From Acetohalobium arabaticum DSM 5501 (GTDB lineage Bacteria > Bacillota > Halanaerobiia > Halobacteroidales > Acetohalobiaceae), in assembly GCF_000144695.1 (NCBI RefSeq), contig NC_014378.1, positions 594,781 through 658,780 of the forward strand: DNA of 64,000 nucleotides, in the 5' to 3' direction. The position numbers and the translations under genes are program-made. This document shows positions 9,097 through 18,084 of the stretch, one piece after another (the first letter of the stretch is position 1; every line of letters begins with the position of its first letter). A model generated the notes under the pieces. That model was not told where the DNA came from. It made no database searches and worked only from the letters and a program-made list of their open reading frames with translations.

Positions 9097-9786
9097 GTGG
9101 ATTATAATTTAACAATTAAGGATCTACCGAAAGAAGAACGGCCAAGAGAGAAGCTCTGTAAGTTTGGTACTAAGGCTATGTCTACAGCTGAATTGTTGGC
9201 TTTAATTATTAGAACCGGGAGTCAGAGCGATACTGCTATAGAATTAGCCAATAAGTTATTGACTCATACAGGTGGTTTGAAGTTTATAGGTGATTTGAGT
9301 GTAGAAGAACTGCAGGAAGTAAAAGGGGTGGGATTAGCAAAAGCAGCTCAGATTAGTGCTACTGTAGAGTTAGGGCGGCGGATTAGATTGGCTAATCAAG
9401 AGACTAAAGAGATAATAACTTCTCCTCAAGATGTGGCTAATCTATTGTTAGCAAGACTGTCCTTTCTTGAAAAAGAACATTTTGTAACTTTACTGTTAAA
9501 TACTAAAAATGAGATCATTTCAATCGAGGATATTTCTATTGGAAGTTTAAGTAATTCGATAGTCCATCCTCGTGAAGTATTTAAGCCTGCTATTAGGCGC
9601 AGCAGTGCAGCAGTAATTCTGGCCCATAATCATCCTAGCGGTAATCCGGAACCGAGTAAAGAAGATATTGATATTACTCAACGAATAAAGAAAGCAGGAA
9701 AGATACTAGGAATTGAAGTTTTAGATCATTTAGTTATTGGGAATAAAGATTATATTAGTCTTAAAGAAAAAGGATACTTTAAATAA
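9097..9786 (+). CDS. radC: RadC family JAB/MPN-domain protein
   Basis: A 229-aa protein. An N-terminal UPF0758-type helix-hairpin-helix part ([26 protein letters not shown]) is followed by the JAB1/MPN metalloprotein domain with the zinc motif [14 protein letters not shown]. The historical DNA-repair name is not well supported experimentally; a DNA-associated metal-dependent role is inferred. I choose the GTG at 9097, six nt behind GGTGAGG (9084-9090). The GTG at 9085 would add four residues and has a weaker site. It lies between maf and mreB, with mreB 25 nt downstream. Confidence 0.92.
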   Translation: MDYNLTIKDLPKEERPREKLCKFGTKAMSTAELLALIIRTGSQSDTAIELANKLLTHTGGLKFIGDLSVEELQEVKGVGLAKAAQISATVELGRRIRLANQETKEIITSPQDVANLLLARLSFLEKEHFVTLLLNTKNEIISIEDISIGSLSNSIVHPREVFKPAIRRSSAAVILAHNHPSGNPEPSKEDIDITQRIKKAGKILGIEVLDHLVIGNKDYISLKEKGYFK

Positions 9787-9811
9787 GTTTGGCAGAAAGG
9801 GGAAAAGAATA

Positions 9812-10858
9812 ATGGTACTGGACTTTTTAACTGCACCATTTTCACGAGATATGGGAATTGATTTAGGAACTGCTAATACATTGGTCTATGTAAAAGGTAA
9901 AGGGGTTTTAATTACTGAACCTTCTGTAGTAGCTATTAGAAAGGATAGTAATGAGGTTTTAAAAGTTGGAGAAGATGCCAAAGATATGATTGGGCGAACT
10001 CCTGGTAATATAGTAGCTATTCGTCCCATGAAGGATGGAGTTATTGCTAATTTTGAAATTACTGAAAAGATGTTGCGACATTTTATTACTAAAGCACATA
10101 AACGGAGAAGACTGGTTAGACCGAGAATTATTGTCTGTGTACCTTCTGGTGTAACAGAAGTAGAAAAAAGAGCGGTAATTGATGCTGCCTTGCAGGCGGG
10201 AGCCAGAGAAGCTTATTTAATTGAGGAGCCAATGGCGGCAGCTATAGGTGCTGGTTTACCTGTTGATGAACCAACCGGAAATATGGTAGTTGATATCGGC
10301 GGTGGTACTACAGAGGTTGCAGTTATTTCATTAGGTGGAATTGTTACTAAGAAGTCTATCCGGGTTGGCGGTGATGAGATGGATGAAGCGATTGTAAACC
10401 ATATTAAGAGTAAATATAATTTAACGATAGGGGAAAGAACAGCCGAATCAGTTAAGATGGATATCGGATCGGTTTATTCTGTTGAGGAAGGAGAGGAGGA
10501 AGAAATAGATATTAGAGGACGGGATTTAGTTAATGGTCTTCCCAAGACAATTACAGTAACTTCTAATGAAATTATAGAGGCTCTAGAAGAACCTGTTTTT
10601 AATATCGTTAAAGCAGTTACAGATACCTTGGAGAGGACACCACCGGAATTATCAGCAGATATTATGGATCGCGGTATTATTATGGCCGGTGGAGGTGCTT
10701 TATTGACCGGTCTAGATCAGCTGTTATGTGAGGAAACAGGTATGCCGGTCTATTTAGCTGAAGATCCGCTCCACTGTGTTGTAGAAGGAACTAGTAAAGT
10801 ATTGGATGAGTTGAATAGCTTACGAGATGTTTTAATTAGCCCTAAACGTCTATCCTAG
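9812..10858 (+). CDS. mreB: Rod shape-determining actin homologue MreB
   Basis: A 348-aa bacterial actin that forms membrane-bound filaments to guide lateral wall synthesis. It shows the phosphate-1 motif [30 protein letters not shown], the phosphate-2 motif [15 protein letters not shown] and [10 protein letters not shown] near the C-terminus. Start is the ATG at 9812 behind GAAAGGGG. An upstream in-frame extension to 9737 overlaps radC and lacks a ribosome site. First of mreB-mreC-mreD-mrdA, the elongasome operon. Confidence 0.97.
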   Translation: MVLDFLTAPFSRDMGIDLGTANTLVYVKGKGVLITEPSVVAIRKDSNEVLKVGEDAKDMIGRTPGNIVAIRPMKDGVIANFEITEKMLRHFITKAHKRRRLVRPRIIVCVPSGVTEVEKRAVIDAALQAGAREAYLIEEPMAAAIGAGLPVDEPTGNMVVDIGGGTTEVAVISLGGIVTKKSIRVGGDEMDEAIVNHIKSKYNLTIGERTAESVKMDIGSVYSVEEGEEEEIDIRGRDLVNGLPKTITVTSNEIIEALEEPVFNIVKAVTDTLERTPPELSADIMDRGIIMAGGGALLTGLDQLLCEETGMPVYLAEDPLHCVVEGTSKVLDELNSLRDVLISPKRLS

Positions 10859-10901
10859 TAGTAATTTAAAGCAGTAGTAATCTCTAAAGCAGGTGATATG
10901 A

Positions 10902-11732
10902 TTGGGTTCATTCTTTCGCAGACATCAGAAATTTATTCTTGTCTTGGTAATTTTAGTTCTAATTTTGAGTTTAGCAAACTTAGTGGATAGCGTTTTTTCT
11001 GATAGTGATTGGGGGCAGGGGATTGTTATTGATGCTATTGCTTCCTTGGCTGGAGGAATAGATTTAATTAATTCTGAAGTAAGTGATACGTTTAATGTTA
11101 TCCTTAATTACAATAAAGTTAAGCAAGAGAATGCCAGATTAAAAAAAGAAGTAAAAAGTTTAGAATGGAAGGTTCATCAGCTAAAAGAAGTAGTCAAGGA
11201 GAATGCTAGGCTGCGGGATTTATTAAGTTTCAAGTCCCGAGTTCCTTTTGAAGTTATAGGAGCTAAAGTAATTACTAAAAGTGCTGATAATTGGTCCCGG
11301 CTGATAACTATTAATCGTGGACGCAATTCAGGATTAGAATCTAAGATGTTGGTTGTTACTTATAACGGCTATTTGGTAGGGAGAGTAGAGAAGGTTACTG
11401 CCTATAATGCTCAGGTTTTATTACTTAGTGATCCTAACTTTACTATTAGCGGTTTGGTAGCTAAAGAGGATTCCCGAGAAGTCGGAATTATAAATGGAGC
11501 TATAAGCCAAAAAAAAGAATTGAAGATGAAACGCTTACCTTGGAATGCTGAGGTTAAAGCTGGTGATCAAGTAATAACTTCTGGTTTGTCGGATACTTAT
11601 CCGAAAGGAATTATAATTGGTGATGTAAAAGAAGTTAAGCCGGATGATCACGGGTTAACAAGGTTAGCTATTTTAGAGCCATTTGTTGATTTAAATACTT
11701 TCGAGGAAGTATTAGTAATTACTGATTTTTAG
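10902..11732 (+). CDS. mreC: Rod shape-determining protein MreC
   Basis: A 276-aa bitopic membrane protein that links MreB to the wall synthases. One membrane helix near residues 12-30 (FILVLVILVLILSLANLV) is followed by a coiled coil at about 70-105 (ENARLKKEVKSLEWKVHQLKE). The extracellular beta domain follows, with ITINRGRNSGLESKMLVV and GDQVITSGLSDTYPKGI. Start is TTG at 10902 behind AGGTGA (10891-10896). The overlapping ATG at 10898 is in another frame and stops quickly. It sits 43 nt after mreB and 17 nt before mreD. Confidence 0.93.
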   Translation: MGSFFRRHQKFILVLVILVLILSLANLVDSVFSDSDWGQGIVIDAIASLAGGIDLINSEVSDTFNVILNYNKVKQENARLKKEVKSLEWKVHQLKEVVKENARLRDLLSFKSRVPFEVIGAKVITKSADNWSRLITINRGRNSGLESKMLVVTYNGYLVGRVEKVTAYNAQVLLLSDPNFTISGLVAKEDSREVGIINGAISQKKELKMKRLPWNAEVKAGDQVITSGLSDTYPKGIIIGDVKEVKPDDHGLTRLAILEPFVDLNTFEEVLVITDF

Positions 11733-11749
11733 CTGCAGGAGGCAGGTAA

Positions 11750-12232
11750 ATGAGGTATTTGATCTATTTTTTATTGATATTAACTGCGTTGATTTTACAG
11801 ATTACCATATTTGCTTTTAATCCGATCTGGGGAATAACTCCAGATTTGCTTTTGATTGTAGTGATTAGTCTGGCTTTACTAAATGGTTATCGGCGTGGGG
11901 CCTATATAGGATTTATAGCAGGGCTTTTACAAGAATTATTTTCCAGTGGGTTATTTGGAGTTAATATAATCACTAAATTAACTTTTGGCTATATCTGTGG
12001 ATTCTTTAAAGGTAAAGTTTATTCAGGGAATGTTCTGCTGCCGGGATTCTTAGTTGGAATCACAACCTTTTTGAACCAGTCTTTGATTATTTTTTTGAAT
12101 AAAAATATTGTATTGGAGTCTAGGTTCTTGATGCAGTTTAAAAAGGCTGTAGGTCCTTTGATAGGTTATCATGTTTTATTGTCATTATTTATTTATCCAG
12201 CCATCTATTATATTAATCAGAAGTATCAGTAA
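11750..12232 (+). CDS. mreD: Rod shape-determining protein MreD
   Basis: A 160-aa integral membrane protein with about five helices, beginning MRYLIYFLLILTALILQ, and with the family's WGITPDLLLIVVISLALLNG segment near residue 30. It is a small, poorly conserved elongasome subunit, and its identity is secured mainly by its place between mreC and mrdA. A GCAGGAGGCAGG site precedes the ATG at 11750. Confidence 0.9.
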   Translation: MRYLIYFLLILTALILQITIFAFNPIWGITPDLLLIVVISLALLNGYRRGAYIGFIAGLLQELFSSGLFGVNIITKLTFGYICGFFKGKVYSGNVLLPGFLVGITTFLNQSLIIFLNKNIVLESRFLMQFKKAVGPLIGYHVLLSLFIYPAIYYINQKYQ

Positions 12233-12261
12233 GATAATTTCTTTCTAGGAGGCAGCTTAAA

Positions 12262-14085
12262 TTGGCAAAGAAAGATAAATTTAATCAGCGGTTAAGATAC
12301 TTGAGAATTATAATAGTTATTCTCTTTATGATTCTGGCTGGAAGGCTCTTCTTTTTACAGATTCTTTCCGGAAATAAATACCAAAAGTTAGCTAATGGTA
12401 ACCGGATTCATGTTCGGGAAATTAAGGCTCCTAGAGGAAAGATTAAGTCTAAAGATGGTAAAATACTGGTTTCGAACCGATTGGCTTATACTGTTTCCAT
12501 TCTTCCTGATAAGATTAATAATGAATTAGAAGCTACTTTAGAAAAGTTAAGCCGGTTTTTAGATATGGGAATTGATGAATTAGAAGCGAAAGTAAACGGG
12601 GATGTTGATAGTAAATCTGTTGTATTAAAAAGAGATATCAGCCAAAGAGAGTTAGTTATCCTGGAGGAAAACAAGAGTGAACTGCCGGGAGTGATAATTA
12701 ATAAGATTCCTGTTCGGGATTATGTCTATGATCAATTAGGAAGCCATTTTCTCGGTTATGTAGGAGAAATTTCAGCAGCCCAACTGGAAAGGTATCAAGA
12801 TTCAGGCTATAAGGTAAATGATATTATAGGTAAGACCGGGCTTGAACTGGAATATGAGGAATATCTGCGCGGTAATGATGGTAAGAAACAGCTTGAAGTC
12901 AATAGTTTAGGACAGAAGAAACAGACTTTAGGTATTAAGCAGCCAACTTCTGGTAATGATCTGATTTTAAATATTGATTCTGAATTACAGAAGATCGTAC
13001 AGCAGCATCTTAAAGATGGATTGGAGAGATTACAGAATAAAGCAAAAGAGGATGATGAAATACCAGAACCTCCCACAGGAGGAGCAGTAGTAGCTTTAGA
13101 TCCGAATACAGGAGAGGTACTTGCCTTAAGTAGTGCTCCTAATTATGATCTTTCCCTCTTTTCTGGAGGGATTTCCAGTAAGAATTGGAAGAAACTCAAT
13201 AGTGATCCACAGCGTCCGCTGCTTAATAGAGCAATTAGCAGGACGCCGCCTTCAGGTTCTATCTTTAAGTTAGTTACGGGCACAGCAGCAATTGAAGAAT
13301 TAGGTGTAACTGCTGATAGCGAATTTTATGATCCAGGCTATTATCAGGTAGCAGATACAAAGTTTAAAAATTGGCTTACGGGAGGCCAGGGAAATCTTGA
13401 TTTTATTGATGCTATTGCTTTTTCTAATAATACTGTTTTTTATGAACTGGGACATAAGTTATATAAACAGGATAAGAATCTTCTGCAGGAATATGCTAAA
13501 GAATATGGTTTAGGAAAAAAGACAGGAATCGATTTACCTAATGAAAAAGATGGATTAGTACCTAGTCCTGCTTGGAGAGAAGAACACTTTACAAAGCATA
13601 TTAATAAAGTCTGGCTTCCTGGTTATACAATTAATTTAGCCATTGGCCAGGGAAATCTAAAGACCACACCGATTCAACTGGCCAATCTCATTTCTGCTAT
13701 TGCTAATGGAGGTACGATCTATTCACCGCAGATTGTAGATAGGATTGTCGGACATCAGAATCAAGTAGTCAAGGATTATAAACCACAGATATTAAATGAA
13801 TTATCAGTTTCTGATTCTACTCTTGAGATTCTACAAACTGGAATGGAAGGAGTTACTACTTATGGGACTGCCGGTTCTTTTTTTGAAGATTTATCCATTA
13901 CAGTAGCCGGAAAGACCGGCACTGCTCAGACTAATTCTAATAGAAGCAATCATGCTTGGTTTGCTGGTTATGCACCAGTGGATAATCCGCAGATAGCTAT
14001 TGTAGTATTTATTGAATACGGCAGCTCCAGTAGAAATACTTTACCTATAGCTCGGCAAATTCTAGAGGATTATTTAGTTAAATAA
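12262..14085 (+). CDS. mrdA: Penicillin-binding protein 2, elongation transpeptidase
   Basis: A 607-aa class-B PBP. One N-terminal membrane helix (about 15-32) is followed by a PBP dimerisation domain with RGKIKSKDGKILVSN and a transpeptidase domain. Active-site motifs are visible: SGSIFKL (SxxK, near residue 333), SNN (SxN) and AGKTGTAQ (KTG). It crosslinks peptidoglycan during elongation together with the SEDS polymerase RodA, encoded 1.9 kb downstream. Start TTG at 12262 follows AGGAGGCAG. It closes the mreBCD set and precedes minCDE by about 90 nt. Confidence 0.95.
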   Translation: MAKKDKFNQRLRYLRIIIVILFMILAGRLFFLQILSGNKYQKLANGNRIHVREIKAPRGKIKSKDGKILVSNRLAYTVSILPDKINNELEATLEKLSRFLDMGIDELEAKVNGDVDSKSVVLKRDISQRELVILEENKSELPGVIINKIPVRDYVYDQLGSHFLGYVGEISAAQLERYQDSGYKVNDIIGKTGLELEYEEYLRGNDGKKQLEVNSLGQKKQTLGIKQPTSGNDLILNIDSELQKIVQQHLKDGLERLQNKAKEDDEIPEPPTGGAVVALDPNTGEVLALSSAPNYDLSLFSGGISSKNWKKLNSDPQRPLLNRAISRTPPSGSIFKLVTGTAAIEELGVTADSEFYDPGYYQVADTKFKNWLTGGQGNLDFIDAIAFSNNTVFYELGHKLYKQDKNLLQEYAKEYGLGKKTGIDLPNEKDGLVPSPAWREEHFTKHINKVWLPGYTINLAIGQGNLKTTPIQLANLISAIANGGTIYSPQIVDRIVGHQNQVVKDYKPQILNELSVSDSTLEILQTGMEGVTTYGTAGSFFEDLSITVAGKTGTAQTNSNRSNHAWFAGYAPVDNPQIAIVVFIEYGSSSRNTLPIARQILEDYLVK

Positions 14086-14176
14086 TTCTTATTTTAAAAA
14101 AGGAAATGTAATTTTTTTGGTGAAATAATAAATAAATAGCAACAGTGTTCTCTTGTGTTCAGGAGGCTAGTAGATT

Positions 14177-14812
14177 ATGCAGGATGAGGGAGTTAATTTT
14201 AGATGGGATGAAGGAAGTTTAGTTATTACATTGGATGATGAGTTAGATTTTCAGCATTTAATTGAGCAATTAAAAGAAAAGGTTATTAAAGCTAAAGGCT
14301 TTTTTATAAATTCCAACCTTAGAATTGAGCTTAATAATCGTAAGTTAAATAAAGAAGAAAAGAACCAATTAGTCGAAATATTCAATTCATTACAGGGCTT
14401 ATCAGTTATAGAGATAGTTAGCAATAGTATTCTGGATCAGAAAACAGAAGAAGTTAAAGAGGATTCAGAATTACCTACCTTATTATTGAACCGGACACTG
14501 CGGTCTGGTCAATCAATTACATATGAAGGCAATGTAGTTATTAAAGGAGATGTCAATCCAGGAGCCGAGGTAACAGCTACTGGTGATATATTAGTGATGG
14601 GAATTTTTCGTGGTATAGGCCATGCTGGAGCTAGCGGGAGAGAGGAATCAACAATTATTGCCTTTCGGCTGCAGCCGCTACAGTTAAGAATCGGGAATAA
14701 GATTTCTAGAGCTCCTGATGGTGAGGTTAATTATTCTACAGATTATGCTGATAGGCCAGAAATTGCATTAATTAAGGACGGAGCTATCTTAATTAAAGAA
14801 TTAAAGAATTAA
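14177..14812 (+). CDS. minC: Septum site-determining protein MinC
   Basis: A 211-aa FtsZ-assembly inhibitor. The N-terminal domain (about 1-100) blocks FtsZ; the C-terminal beta-helix (about 110-210) binds MinD and contains RSGQSITYEGNVVIKGDVNPGAEV and GDILVMGIFRG. ATG at 14177 follows AGGAGGCTAG. First of a tight minC-minD-minE set. Confidence 0.94.
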   Translation: MQDEGVNFRWDEGSLVITLDDELDFQHLIEQLKEKVIKAKGFFINSNLRIELNNRKLNKEEKNQLVEIFNSLQGLSVIEIVSNSILDQKTEEVKEDSELPTLLLNRTLRSGQSITYEGNVVIKGDVNPGAEVTATGDILVMGIFRGIGHAGASGREESTIIAFRLQPLQLRIGNKISRAPDGEVNYSTDYADRPEIALIKDGAILIKELKN

Positions 14813-14837
14813 TAAATTTAGTGAGGGGGACAGCTTT

Positions 14838-15632
14838 ATGGACGGAAAAGCAATAGTAATTACCTCAGGTAAAGGGGGAGTAGGTAAGACTACTACTGCT
14901 GCTAATTTAGGAACTGGATTGGCTAAATTAGGCAATGAAGTAGTTCTCATAGATGCTGATATTGGTTTGAGGAATTTGGATGTAGTATTGGGATTAGAGA
15001 ATAGAATTGTCTATGATATAGTTAATGTTGTAGAAGAGCAGTGTAGGTTAGAGCAGGCTTTAATTAAAGATAAGAGGTATGATAGTTTATGTCTGCTACC
15101 TGCTGCCCAAACGAGGGATAAAACAGCAGTAGCTCCTGATCAAATGGAAGAATTATGTAACCGTTTGAAACAGGATTTTGATTATGTATTAGTTGATTCA
15201 CCAGCAGGAATTGAACAGGGATTTAAGAATGCTATTGCAGGAGTAGATGAGGGTATAATCGTTACTACTCCTGAAGTGTCGGCTATTAGAGATGCTGACC
15301 GGATTATAGGTATGCTGGAAGCTGAAGGTATCAAAGAACCAGAAGTAATTATCAATCGGATGAGAATGGATATGGTTAAAAAAGGAGATATGATGGATAT
15401 TGATGATATGATTGAAATTTTAGCCATCAAATTATTGGGAGTAGTACCTGATGATGAACAGATTGTAGTTTCTACTAATAAAGGAGAGCCGATTATTCTA
15501 TCTGGTGGTAAAACGAAAGCTGGACAGGCTTTTGAGAATATTGTACATAGAATTACAGGGGAGAATGTGCCTTTGATGTCGCTGGATGAAAGTTTTATGG
15601 ATAGATTTAAACGGATTATCGGTCTGGGATAA
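14838..15632 (+). CDS. minD: Septum site-determining ATPase MinD
   Basis: A 264-aa deviant-Walker ATPase that recruits MinC to the membrane. It has the Walker A loop TSGKGGVGKTTTAANLG, switch segment LIDADIGLRNLD and LVDSPAGIEQG. The C-terminus DESFMDRFKRIIGLG forms the amphipathic membrane-targeting helix. ATG at 14838 behind GTGAGGGGG. It is 18 nt upstream of minE, indicating a pole-to-pole oscillating Min system rather than a DivIVA-dependent one. Confidence 0.97.
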   Translation: MDGKAIVITSGKGGVGKTTTAANLGTGLAKLGNEVVLIDADIGLRNLDVVLGLENRIVYDIVNVVEEQCRLEQALIKDKRYDSLCLLPAAQTRDKTAVAPDQMEELCNRLKQDFDYVLVDSPAGIEQGFKNAIAGVDEGIIVTTPEVSAIRDADRIIGMLEAEGIKEPEVIINRMRMDMVKKGDMMDIDDMIEILAIKLLGVVPDDEQIVVSTNKGEPIILSGGKTKAGQAFENIVHRITGENVPLMSLDESFMDRFKRIIGLG

Positions 15633-15650
15633 TCAGGAGGTGGAATTTTA

Positions 15651-15908
15651 GTGATTGAATCTATTAAGAATTTCTTTACAGAGGAAAAGGATAGTAAGGA
15701 TGTGGCTAAAGAAAGGCTAGAATTGGTTTTGGTTCATGACCGGATTGATATTTCTCCGGAAACATTAGAAGATATGAAGGGCGAATTGATTAACGTTGTT
15801 TCTAAGTATGTCAAAATTGAAGAGAGTAAATTGGAAATAAACCTAGCCCAAGATGATAAAATGATAGCTCTTAAAGCTAATATTCCTGTTAAAAGAAAAG
15901 TAGAATAA
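15651..15908 (+). CDS. minE: Cell division topological specificity factor MinE
   Basis: An 85-aa protein that stimulates MinD ATPase. The N-terminal membrane/MinD-contact helix (MIESIKNFFTEEKDSKDVAKERLELVLVHDR, in two parts) and C-terminal beta domain match the family. Start GTG at 15651 behind CAGGAGGTGG. Presence of MinE rather than only MinCD is characteristic of clostridial and Halanaerobiales lineages. A terminator follows its stop. Confidence 0.95.
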   Translation: MIESIKNFFTEEKDSKDVAKERLELVLVHDRIDISPETLEDMKGELINVVSKYVKIEESKLEINLAQDDKMIALKANIPVKRKVE

Positions 15909-15917
15909 ATATATTCG

Positions 15918-15947
15918 TCAGGCCCAAAATGAGGCCTGATTTTTTAT
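15918..15947 (+). terminator. Rho-independent terminator after minE
   Basis: Stem TCAGGCC / GGCCTGA with an 8-nt loop followed by TTTTTTATTT. It closes the shape and division operon. Confidence 0.9.
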
Positions 15948-16020
15948 TTAAAGTGTGGACTAGTTAAGTTAAGTCATGTATAATTAATAATAGGACTCCT
16001 TAAATAAAGGAGGAGGAGGA

Positions 16021-17151
16021 ATGAGATTAAAGAAATTATTACAGAATTTAGATTACTGGATTCCGATTTTGGTAATAATTTTGGTGGGAATCGGTTTAGT
16101 AGTTATTAATAGCGCTACCGGTGCTAACAGTAGTATAATTCAGAATAGATTCATCATTAAGCAGTTAATAGCTATTATATTAGGAATATTATTATTAATT
16201 ATAAGCCTTTTTTTCGATTATCGGGCATTAAGAAATTATTCAAATATAATATATATATTTACTCTCTTATTACTATTTTTGGTGTTAGTTTTAGGGACGA
16301 GAATTTCAGGATCAAAAAGCTGGATTAAGTTAGGAGCGGTTAGTATTCAGCCGGCTGAACTGGCTAAATTGGGTTTGATTATTAGTTTAGCTGATTTTTT
16401 AGCAGCTCGGGGAGAAAAGTTAAAGGAACTAAAACACTTTCTATTTTCCTGTTTATATATCTGCCCCATTTTAATTTTGACTTTAGCCCAGAATGATTTA
16501 GGAACAGTGTTAGTTTTAGTTGCTATTTTTGCTGGTATGTTCTTTACTGCTGGAGCTAATCTTAAATATTACTTTGGAATTATAGGGCTAGGTAGTTTAT
16601 TGATTGGTGGTAGTTTAATAGCCCATTTTTGTTTTGGCTTACCTATTCCGCTTAAAAAGTATCAACTAATGAGATTGATAATCTTTTGGAATCCTGATCT
16701 GGATCCTTTAGGCTATGGTTATAATATAATCCAATCTAAAATTGCTATCGGCTCTGGAGGACTATTGGGGAAGGGGTTATTTGCTGGGACCCAGACACAG
16801 TTAGGCTTTCTACCGGAAAAGCATACTGACTTTATCTTTTCAGTGTTAGGTGAGGAGTTAGGATTTATCGGTGGAATTGTCGTTCTAGTCTGTTTCCTTC
16901 TTCTATTGTGGCGTTCAATTAAAGTAGCCTTTGAAGCTAAGGATAATTTTGGTCAATTATTGGTAGTTGGGGTTATTTCTATGTTTCTGTTTCACATTTT
17001 TGAGAATATAGGCATGACGATTGGAATTATGCCGATTACTGGACTTCCGCTGCCCTTCATTAGTTATGGAGGAAGTTCACTCTTAACTAATATTTTAGCT
17101 GTAGCTTTAATTATCAATGTAAATATCAGAAGGAAGAAACTGATCTTTTGA
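16021..17151 (+). CDS. rodA: SEDS peptidoglycan polymerase RodA
   Basis: A 376-aa FtsW/RodA/SpoVE-family glycosyltransferase with about ten membrane helices. Family segments are GTRISGSKSWIKLGAVSIQPAE (in parts), the NPDLDPLGYGYNIIQSKIAIGSGG loop (in parts), FLPEKHTDFIFSVLGEELG and TGLPLPFISYGGSS. It polymerises lipid II for side-wall growth with PBP2. Directly behind AAGGAGGAGGA. Neighbourhood (after minCDE) favours RodA over FtsW or SpoVE. Confidence 0.92.
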   Translation: MRLKKLLQNLDYWIPILVIILVGIGLVVINSATGANSSIIQNRFIIKQLIAIILGILLLIISLFFDYRALRNYSNIIYIFTLLLLFLVLVLGTRISGSKSWIKLGAVSIQPAELAKLGLIISLADFLAARGEKLKELKHFLFSCLYICPILILTLAQNDLGTVLVLVAIFAGMFFTAGANLKYYFGIIGLGSLLIGGSLIAHFCFGLPIPLKKYQLMRLIIFWNPDLDPLGYGYNIIQSKIAIGSGGLLGKGLFAGTQTQLGFLPEKHTDFIFSVLGEELGFIGGIVVLVCFLLLLWRSIKVAFEAKDNFGQLLVVGVISMFLFHIFENIGMTIGIMPITGLPLPFISYGGSSLLTNILAVALIINVNIRRKKLIF

Positions 17152-17214
17152 TTTTCATATATTCTACCTTGCCGTAATATATTTATAATGATTATCAGGT
17201 AAGGTGGAGTTAGA

Positions 17215-18084
17215 ATGTATATTATTAAAATTTTGGGAGTTAAGATCAAGCTGAATCTATTATTTTTGGTAGTTATTTTGATTTTTGGTTATTTTCGATT
17301 ATTGGATAAGGCTGTAATTACTTTTGGTTCTGCTTTTTTACATGAGTTGACTCATGTAGCAGTGGCTAAGGGTAATGGGATTGGGATAGATGAAGTTGAA
17401 CTGCTTCCTTTTGGAGGCGTGGCTAAGTATAATGATTTACTGGAATTAGATCCTAAAGTTGAGATTAAGACTGCTATGGCCGGACCGCTCTGTAATTTAT
17501 TTCTGGCTGCAGTTATGGTTATCTGTCTTCGGTATTCCTTTTTTAATGCTGGCTGGGGTCTTTTTCTTATTAGGACTAATCTGGTTATTGCTTTTTTTAA
17601 TCTTTTGCCTGCTTTACCATTAGATGGAGGACGAGTATTTCGGGCCTTTAAAACAAGACAGTTAGGATTTAGACAGGCTACTAAACTAACTATTTGCCTC
17701 AGTAGATATCTGGCTGTTACTGTTGGTGTTTTGGCCCTGATTGGTCTGTGGTTTGGCTACTTTAATATTATGTTGTTGATTATTGCTTTTTTTATTTATA
17801 CGTCTACTTTTAAAGAAAACAGGAATAATATATATATATTGATGAGATATTTAAACCAAAAAAAGCAACGATTAAAAGAAAGAAAGATATTGAGAAATGA
17901 AGAATTAGTAGTTATTGAGACAACTAAAATCAAAAAGGTCATAGAAAAGTTTAAGCCTAAATCCTTTCATACGATTATGGTAGTCGATAATGATTTAAAT
18001 ATAATTGCTACTTTGACCGAAGAAGAAATAATTACTGCCTTATTGGAGTTAGGAATTAATATTCAGATCAAAGACTTGATTTAA
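17215..18084 (+). CDS. SpoIVFB-like M50 site-2 metalloprotease
   Basis: A 289-aa membrane zinc protease. It has the zinc motif HELTH (FLHELTHVAVAKG), the second metal motif FNLLPALPLDGGRVFRAF and several hydrophobic helices. A soluble C-terminal part (about 205-289) with MVVDNDLNIIATLTEEEI resembles a CBS half-domain. In Bacillus the same position (after minCD) holds spoIVFA-spoIVFB, where SpoIVFB cleaves pro-sigma-K in the mother cell. Here there is no spoIVFA upstream, so control must differ. Sigma-K processing is therefore likely but inferred. Confidence 0.87.
   Translation: MYIIKILGVKIKLNLLFLVVILIFGYFRLLDKAVITFGSAFLHELTHVAVAKGNGIGIDEVELLPFGGVAKYNDLLELDPKVEIKTAMAGPLCNLFLAAVMVICLRYSFFNAGWGLFLIRTNLVIAFFNLLPALPLDGGRVFRAFKTRQLGFRQATKLTICLSRYLAVTVGVLALIGLWFGYFNIMLLIIAFFIYTSTFKENRNNIYILMRYLNQKKQRLKERKILRNEELVVIETTKIKKVIEKFKPKSFHTIMVVDNDLNIIATLTEEEIITALLELGINIQIKDLI

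Noticed and set aside
10898-10990. ATG at 10898 as start of a gene before mreC
   Set aside because: It is out of frame with mreC and stops after about 30 codons; the TTG at 10902 has the better-placed ribosome site and full-length MreC.
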